Origin: Syntrophomonadaceae bacterium
GTDB taxonomy: Bacteria; Bacillota; Syntrophomonadia; Syntrophomonadales; Syntrophomonadaceae
Direction of reading: 5' to 3'
Assembly: GCA_012522705.1 (NCBI GenBank)
Contig: JAAYJY010000049.1
Coordinates: forward strand, 1 to 6,645
Length of the DNA stretch: 6,645 bases
Below the pieces are notes generated by a model. That model made no database searches. It was not told where the DNA came from and saw only the letters and a program-made list of their open reading frames with translations. This document shows positions 5,920 through 6,645 of this stretch, one piece after another. Positions within the stretch are counted from its first letter, which is position 1, and every line of letters begins with the position of its first letter. A program made the position numbers and the translations under genes.

Positions 5920-6645
5920 TCAGGCCCCCTTTTCATAGTAATGCAGGACTATCTCCTCCAGAGAAGGTTCCTCCACCAGTAGGTTGCTTATCTGGCAATG
6001 GCACAGCTTGGCGATGACGCTGTTTATGTCGCCCTTGAAGATGAAGCTCGCCGCCTGCCCGCTGACCTTAAGATCGCTTATACCGGGTAGGTCGAAGTAG
6101 GCGGGCGGCACCGGTTCTCTAATCTCCACCTTGAATTTCTTGTAGTTGTTGTGCTGCATGGTATCGATGCCCTCGATCTGGACCATACGGCCGTCTCGGA
6201 TGATCCCCACCCGGTGGCAGAGCTTTTGGACTTCGCTCAATATGTGGGAGGAAAACAGGACGGTGGCCCCTTGCCGGTTTTCGGCCCGGATAAGCTCGAA
6301 AAACTTGTGCTGCATGAGCGGGTCCAGGCCGCCGGTGGGCTCATCCAGAATGATCAGCCGGGGGCGGTGCAGCAGGCCCTGCACGATGCCTACCTTCTTC
6401 TTGTTGCCGTAGGAGAGGTCTTCGATGCGACGGGTGAGGTCCAGGTCCATTATCTCGGCCAGTTCACGCATGCGCCGGAGGTCGGGGTCAGGATAGAAAC
6501 TGGCCGAATACCGGAGCAGGTCGATCACTTTCATATTATCGTAATAGAATACCTCGGACGGGAGGTAGCCGATATCCTTCCTGATCTCCGTTCCTTCTTT
6601 AATACAATCACGGCCGAATTTCCGGGCGGAGCCGCTGGTGGGATA
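5920..6645 (-). CDS. ABC exporter ATP-binding subunit, partial (N-terminus beyond right edge)
   Basis: The frame is open to the window edge, giving 241 visible residues beginning YPTSGSARKFGRDC; roughly the first 45-50, including Walker A, are missing. The ATG at 6534 is internal, as the coding sequence clearly continues upstream through IRKDIGYLPSEVFYYDN, the Q-loop region. Visible motifs are the signature LSYGNKKK (about residues 77-84), Walker B and D-loop IILDEPTGGLDP (about 98-109), and the switch histidine in FSSHIL (His134). The signature departs from LSGGQ and the Q-loop glutamine appears replaced (YLPSE); both are, as far as I know, usual in one ABC-2 exporter subfamily. A C-terminal extension of about 85 residues (VEIREPVPPAYFDLPGI, then EEPSLEEIVLHYY) matches the accessory domain of DrrA/NatA/BcrA-like ATPases. 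It is the first visible gene of the operon and powers the two permeases downstream. Confidence 0.9.
   Translation of the reverse strand, partial: YPTSGSARKFGRDCIKEGTEIRKDIGYLPSEVFYYDNMKVIDLLRYSASFYPDPDLRRMRELAEIMDLDLTRRIEDLSYGNKKKVGIVQGLLHRPRLIILDEPTGGLDPLMQHKFFELIRAENRQGATVLFSSHILSEVQKLCHRVGIIRDGRMVQIEGIDTMQHNNYKKFKVEIREPVPPAYFDLPGISDLKVSGQAASFIFKGDINSVIAKLCHCQISNLLVEEPSLEEIVLHYYEKGA
5925..5931 (-). promoter_or_regulatory. Ribosome-binding site inside the ATPase 3' end, serving the first permease
   Basis: On the - strand, AAGGGGG is embedded in the last codons of the ATPase gene (EKGA-stop) and lies 7 bases before the TTG at 5917-5915. The arrangement suggests coupled translation and supports the TTG as the start. 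Confidence 0.6.

Overview
This 6.6 kb window is bacterial, compact and of moderate GC content. It probably comes from a Firmicutes/Clostridia-type organism. The evidence is strong purine-rich ribosome-binding sites, at least three probable TTG starts, and a two-repeat DUF3231-like protein, a family I associate with spore-forming Firmicutes. This assignment is inference, not a species identification. Three signalling or regulatory loci lie on the + strand (1-4166). They converge on a three-gene ABC exporter operon on the - strand (6645-4303).

Plus-strand half. Bases 1-1235 encode the C-terminal part of a CheB-CheR-PAS chemotaxis-type fusion protein: a PAS-like segment, a long heptad-repeat coiled coil and a second PAS domain. 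The gene enters from the left edge, so its catalytic domains are outside the window. It is broken by an apparent one-base deletion near 355-360, so it reads as two overlapping ORFs in different frames. Bases 1359-2342 encode a cytoplasmic, all-helical protein made of two copies of a DUF3231/ferritin-like domain. Bases 2469-4166 encode a soluble hybrid sensor kinase (coiled coil, PAS, HisKA, HATPase, receiver). A consensus-like -10 box just upstream suggests the kinase can be transcribed on its own. The three products could form a cytoplasmic sensory module with the helical protein as partner or input, but only co-localisation supports this.

Convergence zone. Bases 4165-4266 hold an imperfect inverted repeat of a REP-like unit that begins inside the kinase stop codon. 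It fills most of the 136-bp gap between the convergent genes.

Minus-strand half. An ABC ATPase (cut off by the right edge, Walker A missing) is followed after 2 bases by one ABC-2 permease and after a further 22 bases by a second, paralogous permease. The layout is typical of a DrrAB/NatAB/BcrAB-like exporter with a heterodimeric membrane part; its substrate cannot be told from the sequence.

No tRNA, rRNA, CRISPR array, insertion sequence or phage gene was seen.
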